A DNA stretch of 64,000 nucleotides, from contig NZ_BMTD01000004.1 in the NCBI RefSeq assembly GCF_014649495.1, positions 310,001 through 374,000 on the forward strand, written 5' to 3'. Position 1 is the first letter of the stretch; each line of letters begins with the position of its first letter. Shown here piece by piece: positions 61,116 to 64,000 of the stretch. A model generated the notes under the pieces. It ran no database searches. It was not told where the DNA came from and worked only from the letters and a program-made list of their open reading frames with translations. The stretch comes from Streptomyces filipinensis (GTDB lineage: Bacteria > Actinomycetota > Actinomycetes > Streptomycetales > Streptomycetaceae). A program made the translations under genes and the position numbers.

Positions 61116-61601
61116 CTACAGCTTCTTCGCGAAGCAGCGGCTCTCCTCGTGGTGCCGGTAGTAGCCGAACTTGACGCACGGTTCGTAGCCGCTGGAGGAG
61201 TACAGGGCGATGGCCTCCGGCTGCTTGGTGCCCGTCTCCAGGACCATGCGGACGCGCCCGGCCATGCGGGCGTCCTCCTCCAGGGCCGAGAGCATCCGGC
61301 GCGCGAGCCCCCGGCCGCGCATCTGCGCGATCACGAACATGCGCTTGAGCTCGGCGTCGCCGTCCTCGTTGCCCTCGTCGTTGCGGTCCCGGCTGCGCCA
61401 GCCGCCGGTCGCGACAGGCCGGTCGTGCTCGTCGTACGCGATCAGGTACACGCCCCCGGGCGGGTCGAAGTCCGTGGTGCCGAGTACGGTGGCGTCGCCG
61501 TCGTCGCCGTAGCGCTCGGCGTACTCGGCCTGGACCTCGTCGTTGAGCTTCACGGCGTCGGGGTGGTCGAAACGAACACGACGTATATTCATGCTGGGCA
61601 T
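61116..61601 (-). CDS. GNAT acetyltransferase
   Basis: 161 aa from ATG 61601 (or ATG 61592, three residues shorter). GNAT core with ELKRMFVIAQMRGRGLARRMLSALEEDARMAGRVRMVLETGTKQPEAIALYSSSGYEP. Typical of small GNAT proteins acting on amino acids, metabolites or drugs. Divergent from the exonuclease III gene across 69 bp. Confidence 0.87.
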   Translation of the reverse strand: MPSMNIRRVRFDHPDAVKLNDEVQAEYAERYGDDGDATVLGTTDFDPPGGVYLIAYDEHDRPVATGGWRSRDRNDEGNEDGDAELKRMFVIAQMRGRGLARRMLSALEEDARMAGRVRMVLETGTKQPEAIALYSSSGYEPCVKFGYYRHHEESRCFAKKL

Positions 61602-61670
61602 CGTACTTCTATGCGGTGGACGGGTACGGGGCTTTCGGGGCCCCGACCAGTGTGCCGGTATCGTGCCCTG

Positions 61671-62474
61671 GTGCTGACTGTGACCTCGGTGAACGTGAAC
61701 GGGCTGCGAGCCGCCGCCAAGAAGGGCTTCGTGGAGTGGCTCGCGCAGACCTCCGCGGACGTCGTCTGCCTGCAGGAGGTGCGCGCAGAGCCGCACCAGC
61801 TGCCCGAGGAGGTCCGGCAGCCCGACGGCTGGCACGTCGTGCACGCCCCCGCGGCCGCCAAGGGCCGTGCCGGTGTCTCCCTCTACACCCGGCGTGAGCC
61901 CGACCGCGTCCGGGTCGGGTTCGGCTCCGGCGAGTTCGACGGCAGCGGACGCTATGTCGAGGCCGACCTGCCCGGCGTCACCGTCGCCTCCCTGTACCTG
62001 CCCTCCGGCGAGGTCGGCACCGAGCGCCAGGAGGAGAAGCTCCGCTTCATGGGCGAGTTCCTCGCCCACCTCAAGGACCTGCGCGAGCGGGCCGCCGCCG
62101 ACGGCCGCGAGGTGGTCGTGTGCGGCGACTGGAACATCGCCCACCAGCAGGCCGACCTCAAGAACTGGCGCGCCAACACCAAGAACTCGGGCTTCCTGCC
62201 GGAGGAGCGGGACTGGCTCGGCCGGGTGTTCGCCCCCGAGGAGGGGGGCTACGTCGACGTCGTGCGTGCCCTGCACCCCGAGGTCGACGGACCGTACACC
62301 TGGTGGTCGTACCGGGGGCGGGCGTTCGACAACGACGCCGGATGGCGCATCGACTACCACGTCACCACCCCCCGGCTCGCGGGCAAGGCCGTGAAGGGCT
62401 TCGTCGAGCGCGCGGCCACGCATGCCGAGCGCTGGTCCGACCATGCGCCGGTGACCGTCGTCTACGACCTGTAG
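61671..62474 (+). CDS. xthA: Exodeoxyribonuclease III
   Basis: 267-aa AP endonuclease/3'-5' exonuclease in base excision repair. Motifs: VNVNGLRAA, CLQEVRAE, the catalytic GDWNIAHQQ, the WRIDYH motif and the final WSDHAPV. GTG 61671, ribosome site not obvious; a leaderless mRNA is possible. Confidence 0.94.
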   Translation: MLTVTSVNVNGLRAAAKKGFVEWLAQTSADVVCLQEVRAEPHQLPEEVRQPDGWHVVHAPAAAKGRAGVSLYTRREPDRVRVGFGSGEFDGSGRYVEADLPGVTVASLYLPSGEVGTERQEEKLRFMGEFLAHLKDLRERAAADGREVVVCGDWNIAHQQADLKNWRANTKNSGFLPEERDWLGRVFAPEEGGYVDVVRALHPEVDGPYTWWSYRGRAFDNDAGWRIDYHVTTPRLAGKAVKGFVERAATHAERWSDHAPVTVVYDL

Positions 62475-62498
62475 CCGGGCCCGTCCGGGCGGGCGCGC

Positions 62499-63179
62499 TC
62501 AGGCGTCCGTGCCGCCCGCCTTCGCGGCGAGGCGGCGGTCCAGGGCCAGGGACAGTTCCGCCTCCACCACGCTGCGGGCCAGGGGGCGCAGGCGGGGCAG
62601 CTCCTCTTCGGGGGCGTGCCGCAGGATCAGGGTGGCGAAGAGTTCGGCCAGGGCGTCGGCGTGTTCGCGGACGCGGGCTGCGGCCGTGAGGACCTCGCCG
62701 AGCGGGATGCCCTCGCGGACCAGTGCGGAGGAGACGTCCAGCAGGCGGCGGCTGATGTGGACGATCTCGTCGCCGTCGGTGCCGAGGTAGCCCAGTTCGA
62801 GGGCGGCGGCGAGGTTCTCCGGGGTGACCTGGCCCTCGAAGCGGGCGGCGAGTTCCTCGGGGGTGAGGCGGACCGGCTCCTCCTCGCTCGGGGTGCCGAC
62901 GCCGAGCAGGTCGGCGACGTCCCGGCCCTGGTCGAGGGCCTCCGCGAGTTCCGCGATGCCGTTCAGGGTGTGGCCGCGCTCCAGCAGGGCGGTGATGGTG
63001 CGCAGCCGGGCCAGGTGGTGGTCGTCGTACCAGGCGATACGGCCCTCCCGGCGCGGTGGCGGGATCAGCTTGCGTTCGCGGTAGAAGCGCAGCGTGCGCA
63101 CGGTGATGCCGGCGAGCCGCGCCAGCTCCTCCATGCGGTACTCGCGCCCGCCTTCCTTGCGTTCCACGTCCTCTGCCAC
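62499..63179 (-). CDS. MerR-family regulator
   Basis: 226-aa regulator. N-terminal HTH (about 15-45, YRMEELARLAGITVRTLRFYRERKLIPPPRREGRIAWYDDHH), then a long helical effector-binding domain. GTG 63179. Divergent from the monooxygenase, with the palindrome 63197-63207 between them. Confidence 0.87.
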   Translation of the reverse strand: MAEDVERKEGGREYRMEELARLAGITVRTLRFYRERKLIPPPRREGRIAWYDDHHLARLRTITALLERGHTLNGIAELAEALDQGRDVADLLGVGTPSEEEPVRLTPEELAARFEGQVTPENLAAALELGYLGTDGDEIVHISRRLLDVSSALVREGIPLGEVLTAAARVREHADALAELFATLILRHAPEEELPRLRPLARSVVEAELSLALDRRLAAKAGGTDA

Positions 63180-63196
63180 GCCCGCAGCCTATGTTG

Positions 63197-63207
63197 TACC
63201 GCCGGTA
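63197..63207. promoter_or_regulatory. Putative MerR operator
   Basis: TACCG-c-CGGTA at 63197-63207, between the divergent MerR and monooxygenase genes. A short inverted repeat placed for MerR control of both promoters. Confidence 0.5.
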
Positions 63208-63311
63208 ACTTTCGTTCCGCGCCCCCTACCGCTCGGTACGGAGCTGCTCTACAGTCCCATTGCGCCAGTGTTCACTGGCAGAGTCCAAAGGCGATGCGTG
63301 GAGGCTTCGGG

Positions 63312-64000
63312 ATGGCCGAGCACGAGCATGTACGGGTGGCGGTGATCGGGTCCGGGTTCGGCGGGCTGGGGGCCGCCGTGCGGCTGCGCCGCGAAGGGAT
63401 CACCGATTTCGTCGTCCTGGAGCGGGCGGACAGCGTCGGCGGCACCTGGCGGGACAACAGCTACCCCGGGTGCGCCTGCGACGTGCCCTCCCATCTCTAC
63501 TCCTTCTCCTTCGCGCCCAACCCCGACTGGCCGCGCACCTTCTCCGGGCAGCGGCACATCCGCGCCTACCTGGAGCACGTCACCGACCTCTTCGGACTGC
63601 GCCCGCACCTCCGCTTCGACTCCGAGGTCAAGCTGATGACCTGGGACGCCGAGAACCTGCGGTGGGAGATCGAGACCGCGCGGGGCACGCTCACCGCCGA
63701 CGTCGTCGTCTCCGCCACCGGGCCGCTGTCCGACCCGAAGATCCCGGAGATCCCGGGGCTGGCGTCCTTCCCGGGCAAGGTGTTCCACTCCGCCCGCTGG
63801 GACCACGACTACGACCTGCGCGGCAAGCGCGTCGCGATGGTCGGCACCGGCGCCTCCGCCATCCAGATCGTGCCGTCCATCCAGCCGCAGGTCGGCCGGC
63901 TCACGCTCTTCCAGCGCACCCCGCCCTGGGTCATGCCCCGCGTCGACCGCGCCATCACCGGCGCCGAGCGCCGGCTGCACCGGGCCGTGCCCCTCACCAC
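63312..64000 (+). CDS. FAD-dependent monooxygenase, Baeyer-Villiger type (5' part, cut by window end)
   Basis: ATG 63312 with GGAGG 8 nt upstream; open to the window end (229 complete codons). The first 229 residues show the FAD Rossmann motif GSGFGGLG, the flavin-type GGTWRDNSYPGCACDVPSHLYS, the Baeyer-Villiger fingerprint FPGKVFHSARWDHD, and a second (NADPH) Rossmann GTGASA. Hence a class B flavin monooxygenase. MerR-type control from the divergent gene is likely. Confidence 0.85.
   Translation, partial: MAEHEHVRVAVIGSGFGGLGAAVRLRREGITDFVVLERADSVGGTWRDNSYPGCACDVPSHLYSFSFAPNPDWPRTFSGQRHIRAYLEHVTDLFGLRPHLRFDSEVKLMTWDAENLRWEIETARGTLTADVVVSATGPLSDPKIPEIPGLASFPGKVFHSARWDHDYDLRGKRVAMVGTGASAIQIVPSIQPQVGRLTLFQRTPPWVMPRVDRAITGAERRLHRAVPLT

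Overview
The window is very GC-rich actinobacterial DNA and almost certainly comes from a Streptomyces chromosome. The evidence is the sigma factor HrdD with a perfect sigma-R promoter, a SepX-like division protein beside a gephyrin-like MoeA, an IIABC-type fructose PTS operon, and many genes with GTG or TTG starts and XRE, TetR or MerR regulators. The window has two parts, separated by a tRNA-Arg(CCU) gene at 22504-22576.

Part one (about 1-22503) is an integrated mobile element lying against the 3' end of tRNA-Arg. Its right end holds a tyrosine integrase (TTG start, overlapping an XRE regulator by 4 nt), an excisionase-like protein, a DUF3631 ATPase, a DUF2637 membrane protein, a MobC-like accessory protein and a MOB-type relaxase with an HxxxHxH motif. 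No TraB/FtsK translocase and no recognisable Rep is present, so it looks mobilizable rather than self-transmissible. A 24-nt sequence at 70-93 recurs with one mismatch at 22399-22422. I read the pair as integrase arm sites, which would place the left end just before the window. Cargo, left to right: a complete type I restriction-modification operon (hsdM-hsdS-hsdR); a 55-aa zinc-ribbon-like protein; a DUF3644-like protein with an RxxxxH motif of HEPN type; a decayed regulator fragment; a Nudix hydrolase; and a divergent XRE/TPR regulator facing an operon of an unknown protein, a kinase-fold protein with altered catalytic residues, a SAM methyltransferase and a HAD protein. A nucleoside-deoxyribosyltransferase-like gene follows, between 21-bp direct repeats.

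Part two (22577-64000) is core chromosome. 22.6-30.6 kb: a double-length IclR regulator, a secreted M6-type metalloprotease, a TetR regulator plus DHA2 exporter, a MarR regulator divergent from a DODA-like dioxygenase, and a GNAT acetyltransferase. 30.7-36 kb: hrdD, a TetR regulator with a low-complexity insert, and a WYL regulator divergent from a second DHA2 exporter. 36-40.3 kb: the fructose operon (DeoR regulator, 1-phosphofructokinase, PTS IIABC). 40.4-51.6 kb: a small membrane protein, a duplicated-domain conserved protein, an L,D-transpeptidase lipoprotein, a P1-type peptidase, LtrA, a 58-aa protein, MscL, a SAF-domain protein, an MTAP-like phosphorylase, an FmdB zinc ribbon, an MFS exporter and a potassium/proton antiporter. 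51.8-61 kb: a penicillin-acylase family protein, 5-formyl-THF cyclo-ligase, GalU, then moeA/glp-moaC-mogA-GNAT-sepX, and tRNA-Ala(CGC). 61.1-64 kb: GNAT, exonuclease III, a MerR regulator, and a Baeyer-Villiger-type monooxygenase cut by the window end.

The most unusual material is in the element: the restriction/HEPN-like/zinc-ribbon cluster, the cargo operon with a non-canonical kinase, the repeat-flanked cassette and the iteron-like repeats. In the core, the items worth a second look are the tandem IclR protein, a 56-aa frame bridging fruK and fruA with ATGA overlaps at both ends, a perfect CRP-type palindrome before ltrA, and a Gly-X-Thr linker in the acylase. All calls come from reading the sequence. 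No database search was run.
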